A DNA stretch of 6,786 nucleotides from Planctomycetales bacterium (GCA_025362255.1 JANYGY010000210.1:1-6786); one strand, 5' to 3'; shown: positions 1-6,699, counted from the stretch's first letter. Program-made: numbers and translations. The notes: generated from the letters alone by a model not told the origin.

Positions 1-3000
1 GAAACCATGATCCGTGGCCGAGGTTTCATCCGCTCGATCGATGACGTGGGCCGCATCGTGATCCGCGGTAATGACCTCCAGAGCGCAGGTCTGCTGCTAC
101 GCGACATCGCTGACATTCAGATCGGTGGAGCGGTGCGTCAGGGCCTGCTGGCTGATGAACATGGGGAACAGGTTGGTGCGATCGTCGCCATGCGCGTGCA
201 TGAGGATCCCCAGGCGATCATTGCCGCGGTGAAACAACGTTTGGCTGATCTGCAACCGGCGTTGGCCGCGGACGGCCTCACAGTTGAGCCCTTCTATGAT
301 CGATCACACCTTATTGCCGAAACCAACGAAACGCTCGCGCACACCCTGCTTGAAGAGTTGCTGGTCACCTGCTTGGTGATCGTGGTTTTCATGCTTCATG
401 CGCGGGCCAGTCTGACGGTCGCGATTGCCTTGCCACTCGGTGTGCTGACGACCTTTCTGGCGATGCAGGTATTGGGTCTGAGTGCTACCATCATGAGCCT
501 GGCGGGCATCGCCATAGCGATTGGCGTGATGGTCGATTTCGGCATCGTGGTCTGCGAAAATGTCACTCAGCACTTGGTGCAGCTCAAGGAACGGCGCGCC
601 CTGGCGGGCCTGCCACCGCCAACGTCACCGAATGATCCCGAGGTCATCGACGCGGTTATTTCCGGCACAAAGGAAGTCTCACGTGCACTGCTGACTGCGG
701 CTGCGACGACCATCATCAGCTTCATCCCGTTATTCATGCTCGATGATCAGGCGGGTCGGCTTTTCACGCCACTGGCTCTCACTAAAACACTCGCCATCGG
801 CAGCGCGGTGATTTTTGGCATGCTGCTCGTGCCATTGCTCTGTCGCTTGTTGCTGCCCCCATGGCAGGCACGCAAGTCCTATGTGCTGGCGATTTCCGGG
901 CTCGCGACGGGCGCGGTGTTCACCTGGTTCCTGCCAACGGGAATCAGCATCCCGTTGGATCATGGTCGTTGGGCAGTGACCCTGCCGGGATTGGTGGTCG
1001 CTCCGCTGCTCGCAGCGTTAACTGGCTATGTGTTCTGGCGCCTCGGACGCGAACAGTTGGTAAGCTATGAAGAAAATGCCATCAGTCATGGAATCGCTAT
1101 TGCCTTTGATTGGGCCCTAAGCCGCTTGCTGCGCCATAAGGTCGCCTTTACGTGTTTAATCGCGAGCTTCGCGCTCAGCGGCTGGCTCTTGGGCGTGGGC
1201 TGGCCGATCATGTCCAAGCCGCTGCGCGTCGCCGTCACTTGGACTGGCGGTGACCTGGCGCAAACCCGTTTGGACGCGGCGATGAGCCGCTGGTTTCCCG
1301 GCATCGGTTCCAGCTTTCTGCCGCCTTTGGATGAAGGCTCGTTGCTGTTCATGCCCTCGATTCCAGCGGCTGGCGGTCTGGGAGAGACGCAGTTGGTGAT
1401 GACGCAGCAGAACCGCCTGATCGCACAGATTCCCGAAGTGGCGCGGGTGATGGGCAAGCTCGGCCGTGCCGAGACGGCGCTCGATCCCGCTCCGATCGGA
1501 ATGATTGAAACCGTCGTCGGGCTGAAGCCCTACCGAGACTGGCAGCTGCATGAGATTGCCCGCCCGGATGGCACCTTGGAAACCCGACCACGGACTTTAA
1601 GTGAGGTGCGCCAGGCGTTGGCTGCCGCCAGCGACATCCCTGGCGTCGCTCCGAGCTGGTTGCAACCGATCGAGACGCGTGTCGTGATGCTTTCTACCGG
1701 CATCCGTTCGTTGATGGCGCTGCAGATCCTGGGTGACGATCAACGCGCGATGGAGGTCTTCGCTGAACGTGCCGAGAAAGTTGTGCAGCAGGTGCCAGGT
1801 GCCGCCGATGTCCAGATGCAGCGCGAGAGCGGCAAGCCGTATGCCGAAGTCAGACTCGACAGTGAAAAGATGGCACGTTTCGGGATCACCGCAGAATCGG
1901 TATTGTCCACGGTGGAGACGTCGCTGGGCGGCATGCCGCTTACCATGTCGGTGGAAGGTACGCAGCGGTACGGCGTACGTCTGCGCTATGCGCGTGAACG
2001 GCGCGATGACGCAGACGAATTGGCACTGGTTCAGGTACCAGTGGCTGCTGGTCATGGCGCGATTCCGCTATCGTTGCTCACTGCTTCGCCGATCGTGTTC
2101 CGCTTGGATTTCGTGGGTATGACCCCTGAGGCTTGGCGCCGGAGCCAGTCGCTGGACATCGGCCGCAACCTGGTGCCCTTGGATGCAACCACTGCCGAGC
2201 TGACTCTGCCAGCAGGGCAACCACTGCCCACTGGCATCAGCAACCCACTGAAACTTTTGCCGGCAGACCAGCCGCCTAACCAGCCGCTCGACCCGCCAAC
2301 AGACCAGACAGTCAGCATCACGGTCACGGCCGCACATGAAGATCCACGCGCGCTCACCTGGACCATCGGCCCGATGGCGATCCGCAGTGATGGCGGCAAA
2401 CGCACCCAATATATTTTGCTCAATGCCAACGGTCGGCCTGAAGTAGAAGTAGTGCGCGACGCGGATAAAAGGCTAAAAGCAGCCATTGCCGCAGGTGAAC
2501 TGACGTTGCCAGCAGGCTCGACCTTCCGCTGGGTCGGACGCTTCGAGCAAAAGATGAAAGCCGACAAGACCATGACCTGGGTCATCGGCATCGCGATGGG
2601 GGTCATGATTTTCCTCATCTATGTGGGGACACGGTCAGCGCTGACCACCACGATCATCATTTTCTGCAATCTCACCGTCACTACCGCTGGAGGATTCATC
2701 GCGGTTTGGCTGTCGGGGTCGGACATGACCACCGCGGTGATCGTCGGATTCCTGGTGTTGCTGGGAGTGATGTTCAATGACGGCATCCTGCTCGGTACCT
2801 ATTTGCATGACCTATTCAAAATCCCACCTACAACTATTCAGGAAGTCCATCGTCGGGTGTTCTGCGCTGGTCTGCGTCGGCGTCGACCGGCGATCATGAC
2901 CAACTGCTGCACGCTGCTGGCGCTGGTGCCGATCCTGTGGAGTGACGGTCGCGGATCTGAGCTGATGCGTCCGATGGTGCTGCCGGTCATCGGTGGAATG

Positions 3001-3132
3001 CTCGCGGACTATATCAGCCTGTTCAGCGTGCCGGTGTTCTACGCCTGGTGGTGGGAAAATAGGCTGAACCGCGAAGCTATGCATGCTGCGCCGACAATGG
3101 TCGCATCGTTACAGCCCAATGTCCCGTTATGA
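1..3132 (+). CDS. HME-type RND efflux permease, CusA-like, 5' end missing
   Basis: Inner-membrane pump of the heavy-metal RND family (CusA/CzcA), which normally expels Cu(I)/Ag(I) or divalent metals with a periplasmic adaptor and an outer-membrane channel. The frame is open to the left edge. The first Met (base 7, residue 1 here) aligns near CusA residue 227, so about 225 residues are missing and that Met is not the real start. Matches seen: RGRGFIRSIDD at 3-13, YDRS near 97, IMSLAGIAIAIGVMVD at 162-177 (TM4), LDEGSLLFMPS at 441-451, APIGMIET at 495-502, MLSTGIR at 561-567, and a C-terminal helix bundle to about 1020. From my alignment to remembered CusA, the periplasmic metal site is kept: M449, M499 and M561 (CusA M573, M623, M672) with E443, D493, E501 and R558. 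D177 matches D405, but CusA E939 and K984 become N924 and A962. Three insertions (about 287-347, 401-431 and 699-785) would make the full protein roughly 1265 residues against 1047 for CusA. The kinase gene follows with a 4-base overlap. The substrate is probably Cu/Ag, but this is inferred. Confidence 0.93.
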   Translation, partial: ETMIRGRGFIRSIDDVGRIVIRGNDLQSAGLLLRDIADIQIGGAVRQGLLADEHGEQVGAIVAMRVHEDPQAIIAAVKQRLADLQPALAADGLTVEPFYDRSHLIAETNETLAHTLLEELLVTCLVIVVFMLHARASLTVAIALPLGVLTTFLAMQVLGLSATIMSLAGIAIAIGVMVDFGIVVCENVTQHLVQLKERRALAGLPPPTSPNDPEVIDAVISGTKEVSRALLTAAATTIISFIPLFMLDDQAGRLFTPLALTKTLAIGSAVIFGMLLVPLLCRLLLPPWQARKSYVLAISGLATGAVFTWFLPTGISIPLDHGRWAVTLPGLVVAPLLAALTGYVFWRLGREQLVSYEENAISHGIAIAFDWALSRLLRHKVAFTCLIASFALSGWLLGVGWPIMSKPLRVAVTWTGGDLAQTRLDAAMSRWFPGIGSSFLPPLDEGSLLFMPSIPAAGGLGETQLVMTQQNRLIAQIPEVARVMGKLGRAETALDPAPIGMIETVVGLKPYRDWQLHEIARPDGTLETRPRTLSEVRQALAAASDIPGVAPSWLQPIETRVVMLSTGIRSLMALQILGDDQRAMEVFAERAEKVVQQVPGAADVQMQRESGKPYAEVRLDSEKMARFGITAESVLSTVETSLGGMPLTMSVEGTQRYGVRLRYARERRDDADELALVQVPVAAGHGAIPLSLLTASPIVFRLDFVGMTPEAWRRSQSLDIGRNLVPLDATTAELTLPAGQPLPTGISNPLKLLPADQPPNQPLDPPTDQTVSITVTAAHEDPRALTWTIGPMAIRSDGGKRTQYILLNANGRPEVEVVRDADKRLKAAIAAGELTLPAGSTFRWVGRFEQKMKADKTMTWVIGIAMGVMIFLIYVGTRSALTTTIIIFCNLTVTTAGGFIAVWLSGSDMTTAVIVGFLVLLGVMFNDGILLGTYLHDLFKIPPTTIQEVHRRVFCAGLRRRRPAIMTNCCTLLALVPILWSDGRGSELMRPMVLPVIGGMLADYISLFSVPVFYAWWWENRLNREAMHAAPTMVASLQPNVPL
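3129..3132 (+). promoter_or_regulatory. ATGA stop/start overlap, likely translational coupling
   Basis: The kinase ATG (3129-3131) overlaps the TGA stop of the pump gene (3130-3132). No Shine-Dalgarno sequence is visible in the 20 bases before the ATG. Ribosomes ending the pump gene therefore most likely restart here, which ties kinase output to pump output. This overlap also supports the choice of kinase start, because the first recognisable N-terminal domain residues follow within 15 codons. Confidence 0.7.
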
Positions 3133-5363
3133 CCAATCCACGGTTACTACTGCCAGCAATCCCAAGTGATGCTGACCTTGATGCCTATTGTGCGGGCTTA
3201 CTTCCAACATCGGAATTCGCATCCATTGAACGCTGGCTAGATACTCTCAGCGAAACCGAGCAGGTCTTGGTGCTGGATGCCCACGGGATCAATCTCGTAC
3301 ACAGTCCGCTACAGGGACTGACCCTACCGAATGATGATCACCGGTTTCGTCCTAACCATCCACCGGGTCGTATCGATGTGGGTTCGGAACTTGGTCGAGG
3401 CGGCATGGGCATTGTGCACGCGGCTCATGATCGTTTCTTCAATCGGACCATCGCCTTGAAAACGCTGCTGCCCCGGCGAATGGACGAGCCGCTTGAATGC
3501 TTCCTATTGCGCGAGGTCGCTTTCCGCCGCGAAGCGACCATCACCGCCGCACTGGATCATCCCGCCATCATACCGGTCTATGAATATGGAGACGTTGATG
3601 GTCTCCCGGCATTCGCCATGAAGCGCGTGACCGGGCGTACACTCAATGAGGCCGTCGCTGTTGGCGGCATCGGCGCAATCAGCCTAATTGATGGGATTCG
3701 CCATATCGCGGAGGCGGTGGGCCATGCTCACCAGCAGCGGATTGTTCATCGCGACCTAACTCCGGCCAATGTCATCATTGGGGAATTAGGTGCGGTGTAC
3801 GTCATTGATTGGGGGCTTGCCGGGAAAACTGGCGAGAACGACGGCATGATCGTGGGTACGCCCGCTTGGATGGCCCCCGAACAACAGACGTCAGCCGCGC
3901 CCGATCCGCGAATGGATGTTTTTGCGCTCGGTGGATTGCTGTTGCTCGTATTGACTGGGCATGGTCCGCGGAGAGCCGATGGCTTCATTGACCTCACCCG
4001 GCATCAGACCCGGTCAATGCCTCGCGCACTGGCCGCTGTCGTGCGCCGGTGCTGCGCCACGGACCCAGCGGAGCGCTATCCCGATGGTGTGGCGGTAGCT
4101 GCCGATCTGCGTCGCTGGCAGAATGATGGATTGACGCAGGCCCAAGAGGCCAGCCGTTTGGAACGCCTGTGGCAGAGTGTTCGACGGAGTCAACGAGCGC
4201 GGATCGTTCTAGGAGCAGTAGTCAGCATCCTGCTGACGATCAGCCTGCTGGTCGCGTGGCAGGCGGCAGTGAATCGACGCGAAGCCATCAGTCGCGCTGC
4301 ACGCCTGGAAGAACTGGCCAACTCTCGTGATCGCCTAGTGCTGAACGAGGCCGTCATTGAGGCTCAAGCCCTTCATCGGCTGCATCCGGGCCTCGCGCCT
4401 GTAGCCGTGGCGAGTGCTCGACTGGAACAAGCACTGGTGCTCCTCACACGCATGGAGGCCGAGCAGCGGCTCAAGGCAGATCTGCGGATCATGACGGACC
4501 ACGTACGAAATCAGGGCACCTGGGCGGGCGAGTGGAAGGACTGGCTCGGCCTGCTTGCTCAGGTCGGTATCGATCCGAAACAGCCAAAGATCAGCGCTTT
4601 AAAATTGAACCGCTCTGATCAAGCAGGCGACCTCGCCTCTGCAATAGTTTTTGCTTGGCGCTCAGGTCACCAGCAAGGCGCAACCATCGAAGCCGACCAA
4701 CTCGCTGCGATCCTGGCAACTGGCGGCCCCACTCCAGCTTGGCAGGCACTCGGTCGCTTCCTGGGCTGCACACAATTTCGCGCCCACGACCCCATTTTCT
4801 GCGTCTGCCCCGATAGCAACGAAGCATTGTCAGAGGTCGAACCAACCAGCGTCACCTTGGCGATCTTCGCCCCGGAACCGCGACTGATCATCGCTGCACA
4901 TGCCGCGCTAGAACGCGATCCAGGTGCCTTCTGGCCCCTGCTGGTCACCGCACGTGACGCCCTTGAGGCAGGCCGCCTGCATGAAGCGGAGCATCATGCC
5001 ATGGTCGCCAGCGGGGCAGCCTCAGGCAGTGTTCTGCCTTACCTTGTCCTGGCCTACGTGGCACTGGGAAGGCAGGATTGGGCCAGCATGGAAGTTGAAA
5101 CCAACAACGGATTGGTTCGTAGCCCGCGACACATGGAATTGTTACTCCTACGGGCTGTCGCCCTGGCACGACTCGGCCACACTGCTAAGGGTCAACAGCA
5201 GCTGGATGCCCTCGATCCGGGCCATCTCCAATATCATCTGCAGCACCCGGTTGGACATCCTATGGAACGCGGTGTGCAGGCGGCGTTGGCTGCAGGCCTG
5301 ACCATCGCACCAGCGGAACCTGAACTTGGGCCACTGACCCCTTCGCCAAGCCCACAACACTAA
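3129..5363 (+). CDS. Transmembrane Hanks-type Ser/Thr kinase with TPR-like C-terminus
   Basis: A 744-residue protein kinase. Residues about 14-55 (DADLDAYCAGLL and on) resemble the anti-sigma-like N-terminus of planctomycete kinases, but the zinc-binding His/Cys residues are absent. The kinase domain spans about 82-332: glycine loop LGRGGMG at 88-94, ATP-binding Lys K111, likely helix-C Glu E135, catalytic loop HRDLTPAN at 207-214 (D209, N214), metal-binding DWG at 227-229, GTPAW at 243-247, APE at 249-251, structural D263 and R316. All main catalytic residues are present, so activity is expected, although the usual Lys after HRDL is Thr (T211). A basic stretch (RRSQRAR, 352-358) precedes one transmembrane helix at about 359-380, which puts the kinase in the cytoplasm and the rest probably outside. 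Residues about 384-450 look helical or coiled-coil. Residues about 590-695 contain TPR-like helical pairs. The only cysteines after the helix are C547, C558 and C560. The target is unknown; the pump and the convergent sigma factor are the obvious candidates from position. Confidence 0.93.
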   Translation: MTNPRLLLPAIPSDADLDAYCAGLLPTSEFASIERWLDTLSETEQVLVLDAHGINLVHSPLQGLTLPNDDHRFRPNHPPGRIDVGSELGRGGMGIVHAAHDRFFNRTIALKTLLPRRMDEPLECFLLREVAFRREATITAALDHPAIIPVYEYGDVDGLPAFAMKRVTGRTLNEAVAVGGIGAISLIDGIRHIAEAVGHAHQQRIVHRDLTPANVIIGELGAVYVIDWGLAGKTGENDGMIVGTPAWMAPEQQTSAAPDPRMDVFALGGLLLLVLTGHGPRRADGFIDLTRHQTRSMPRALAAVVRRCCATDPAERYPDGVAVAADLRRWQNDGLTQAQEASRLERLWQSVRRSQRARIVLGAVVSILLTISLLVAWQAAVNRREAISRAARLEELANSRDRLVLNEAVIEAQALHRLHPGLAPVAVASARLEQALVLLTRMEAEQRLKADLRIMTDHVRNQGTWAGEWKDWLGLLAQVGIDPKQPKISALKLNRSDQAGDLASAIVFAWRSGHQQGATIEADQLAAILATGGPTPAWQALGRFLGCTQFRAHDPIFCVCPDSNEALSEVEPTSVTLAIFAPEPRLIIAAHAALERDPGAFWPLLVTARDALEAGRLHEAEHHAMVASGAASGSVLPYLVLAYVALGRQDWASMEVETNNGLVRSPRHMELLLLRAVALARLGHTAKGQQQLDALDPGHLQYHLQHPVGHPMERGVQAALAAGLTIAPAEPELGPLTPSPSPQH

Positions 5364-5386
5364 GAGGATCTTTGAACGCTTCCTCT
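5363..5386. terminator. Weak stem-loop between convergent stop codons
   Basis: AGAGGA at 5363-5368 pairs perfectly with TCCTCT at 5381-5386 around a 12-base loop. The stem runs exactly from the last base of the kinase stop codon to the last base of the sigma-factor stop codon. No U-run follows on either strand and the stem is only 6 bp, so a bidirectional terminator is possible but unproven. It is the only hairpin I see in the 22-base gap. Confidence 0.2.
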
Positions 5387-6099
5387 CACTCACGCAAAGC
5401 GTCAAGAAGGATTGAGCAGGCTTGGGCAGGGTCTTCCCCAGAGGCCAGTTCACCGGCCAGCCGCAGGCGCTCTGCGATCGCATTCTGAAGGCGCGCACGC
5501 ATCGCGATTACCCGACGGCTGGCAGTCGCCAAGGGAATGCTCGCAGCGCTAGCTGCATCTCGGAGACTCTGGCCTTGGGTCAAGGTCGCATGCAATAATA
5601 GACAACCGACAGGATCTCCCTCTAGGCCGGTTGACCACCGCTGCACTTCTTCCAGGGCCTGCTGCACCACGCCGATCGCCCATGCGCGATCCATGACGCT
5701 GCGCTGTTCAGGCGCAGGCAGGTGAGATGGCAGATGATCAACGGGGGCAACGTCATCCTCCTCATTAACAGACGCAATGGCCTCAAGAGGCAGGTCACGA
5801 CGGCGCTCACGGCGGATGGCATTAAGGGCAGAATGCCATGCCAAATTTAGCAAGTAGTACCGAAAACGTGAACCTTCACCAGGTTGCGCCCGGGATAGCA
5901 CCTCAGGCTTGCTCAAAAGGTCGAGCAATACTTCCTGCACAACATCCTGAATCCGTTCAGGCCGTTCCGTCCGCAGCTTCATGGCGAGGTAAGTACCGAT
6001 GGTGTCGGCATACAGTTCTAACAATAGGCCGATATGCTGCGGTTGGTCGGGAAGCCGTGCGATAAGGCTCCATCGAGTGGCGGGGAAGATTGGGGTCAT
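5386..6099 (-). CDS. ECF-like sigma-70 family RNA polymerase sigma factor
   Basis: A 237-residue sigma factor that would direct RNA polymerase to a specific promoter set. The N-terminus FPATRWSLI (5-13) is a signature of ECF-like sigma factors common in Planctomycetota and Verrucomicrobiota. Region 2 spans about 26-101: LLLELYADTIGTYL, then the polymerase-binding helix DVVQEVLLDLL (52-62), then the GEGSRFRYYLLNLAWHSALN segment (74-93) and the basic RRERRR (96-101) expected for -10 contact. An acidic, proline-containing linker (about 112-131) leads to region 4 at about 165-215, whose helix-turn-helix is SLRDAASAASIPLATASRRV (178-197). No anti-sigma gene lies beside it. Its stop faces the kinase stop at 22 bases, and sigma factors of this kind are often encoded beside Ser/Thr kinases in these phyla. 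The ATG at 6099 is chosen because the FPATRW motif follows at once. The Shine-Dalgarno is poor (at best AAG in AAGATGG), so expression may be low. I cannot assign it to a numbered ECF group. Confidence 0.9.
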   Translation of the reverse strand: MTPIFPATRWSLIARLPDQPQHIGLLLELYADTIGTYLAMKLRTERPERIQDVVQEVLLDLLSKPEVLSRAQPGEGSRFRYYLLNLAWHSALNAIRRERRRDLPLEAIASVNEEDDVAPVDHLPSHLPAPEQRSVMDRAWAIGVVQQALEEVQRWSTGLEGDPVGCLLLHATLTQGQSLRDAASAASIPLATASRRVIAMRARLQNAIAERLRLAGELASGEDPAQACSILLDALRE

Positions 6100-6172
6100 G
6101 GCACCATCTTATGTCTATTTCAACGTGAGCGAGGTGCAGTTCGACCCTGACATCGAGGCAAAAGCATTTTAG

Positions 6173-6202
6173 GAATAAGTTGTCCGTGAACGACATGGTC
6201 AA
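6173..6202 (-). promoter_or_regulatory. Possible sigma-70-type promoter for the sigma-factor gene
   Basis: On the minus strand TTGACC (6202-6197) and TTATTC (6178-6173) are separated by 18 bases. They lie about 75 bases before the sigma-factor ATG. The -35 box matches the housekeeping consensus at five of six positions, but the -10 box is poor. This is a pattern match only. Confidence 0.22.
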
Positions 6203-6214
6203 TTCAATCTGACC
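6197..6214. repeat. Short inverted repeat GGTCA-N8-TGACC
   Basis: GGTCA at 6197-6201 and TGACC at 6210-6214 are perfect inverted arms around an AT-rich 8-base spacer. The left arm overlaps the candidate -35 box of the sigma-factor gene. The size and placement would fit an operator for a dimeric regulator, but five-base arms arise by chance easily and no regulator of that kind is encoded in the window. Confidence 0.25.
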
Positions 6215-6285
6215 TGCATTACATCGGAGAATGGGCTAAGAACCCAAACGCCATGCAGAATTCCGATCCCCATCAGCCCATACAT
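6199..6285 (-). CDS. Very weak 28-codon hydrophobic ORF
   Basis: An ATG at 6285 follows GGGAG (minus strand, plus-strand 6292-6296) with a 6-base gap, a fair Shine-Dalgarno arrangement. The 28-residue product begins MYGLMGIGILHGVWVL and is mostly hydrophobic. The stop overlaps the candidate promoter and inverted repeat upstream of the sigma-factor gene. It could be a leader peptide, a tiny membrane protein or chance. I recognise no family and lean towards chance. Confidence 0.12.
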   Translation of the reverse strand: MYGLMGIGILHGVWVLSPFSDVMQVRLN

Positions 6286-6513
6286 TCTGTTCTCCCAAAT
6301 CTTTTCAGGCCGACGTTATGGGTTTCCTTGCGACCGCAATCAACGCACCAGTCGTACTGCGCAGAAATCCATCGCCGCTCTTTTTTTCCAATTTCCCTGG
6401 CAGCTTGAGCATCGACAAGCCCGGAGCGACACTGAAACTCATTACCGTGACGCCGCCTGATCAGTTGAAGACGCCCCGACCCCAGCCGTAAAGACTGTTT
6501 TTTCTCGGCGTTT

Positions 6514-6648
6514 TCAGCCTGTGGGCAAAGCCGCGCCTGCACGACGACCCGTCAACGACGGCACCTGGTCCAGGTCCGACAGGACCACCTCCTCCTCTGG
6601 CAGGTCCGCCGGCAACTCGGTGATGAGGATGTTCTGAACGTGGCTCAT
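6514..6648 (-). CDS. Small acidic protein of unknown function, 44 residues
   Basis: Not recognised. The start is supported by AAGGAG five bases before the ATG, the best ribosome-binding site in the window. The product begins MSHVQNILITELPADLPEEE and continues with an acidic, leucine-rich stretch (VVLSDLDQVPSL). It ends in a short basic then small-residue tail (TGRRAGAALPTG). It has no signal peptide, membrane helix or cysteine. Third codon positions are almost all G or C through about residue 32, then fall off over the last 11 codons, so the 3' end may be a changed or truncated end of a longer ancestral gene. It points the same way as the sigma-factor gene but lies more than 400 bases upstream, so a shared operon is unlikely. 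A peptide precursor is conceivable, but no modifying enzyme is in view. Confidence 0.5.
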   Translation of the reverse strand: MSHVQNILITELPADLPEEEVVLSDLDQVPSLTGRRAGAALPTG

Positions 6649-6653
6649 GGCCA

Positions 6654-6659
6654 CTCCTT
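6654..6659 (-). promoter_or_regulatory. Strong ribosome-binding site AAGGAG
   Basis: Plus-strand CTCCTT reads AAGGAG on the minus strand, five bases before the ATG at 6648. It decides the start of the small protein in preference to a TTG at 6729, which lies in the same frame and has no such site. Confidence 0.6.
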
Positions 6660-6699
6660 GTGCGGGCTCTGCCGCCGTGAGGAGCAATCGACTTCCTCT

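Larger units (their letters stand above)
6100..6513. other. Intergenic region without a supported gene
   Basis: About 410 bases between the sigma-factor start and the end of the small-protein gene. I see no tRNA, rRNA, CRISPR array or insertion-sequence end. It holds a possible minus-strand promoter with an overlapping small inverted repeat (6173-6214) and a very weak 28-codon ORF (6199-6285). It also has two T-runs on the plus strand (about 6381-6387 and 6497-6502), neither with a convincing stem before it. Longer open frames exist on both strands but lack ribosome-binding sites and recognisable domains. Confidence 0.6.

Noticed and set aside
2197..2517. ELTLPAG occurs twice, exactly 100 residues apart (731-737 and 831-837), one copy inside the porter insertion
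   Set aside because: Similarity stops at these seven residues on both sides, so it is not good evidence that the insertion arose by duplication.
2052..2618. Minus-strand 188-codon frame inside the pump gene, and similar antisense frames at 1086-1551
   Set aside because: Antisense to well-conserved RND coding sequence; the translations show no domain and arise from the GC-rich codon pattern.
3809..4887. Alternative frames within the kinase gene (for example 3809-3991 and 4651-4887)
   Set aside because: They overlap conserved kinase or TPR-like coding sequence, have no ribosome-binding sites and show no domain.
6318..6491. Plus-strand 57-codon ATG frame
   Set aside because: No ribosome-binding site, no recognisable motif, and a low-complexity proline-rich end; most likely chance.
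6273..6542. Minus-strand 89-codon frame with CVDC motif, as a stand-alone zinc-ribbon protein
   Set aside because: It begins only at a GTG with no Shine-Dalgarno sequence, lies out of frame over the end of a better-supported gene, lacks clear codon bias, and the cysteine spacing does not match a zinc ribbon I know.
6514..6648. Small protein as a ribosomally made, modified peptide precursor
   Set aside because: The acidic leader-like part is suggestive, but there is no modifying enzyme, transporter or protease gene nearby, no Cys, and only a short plain tail as possible core.
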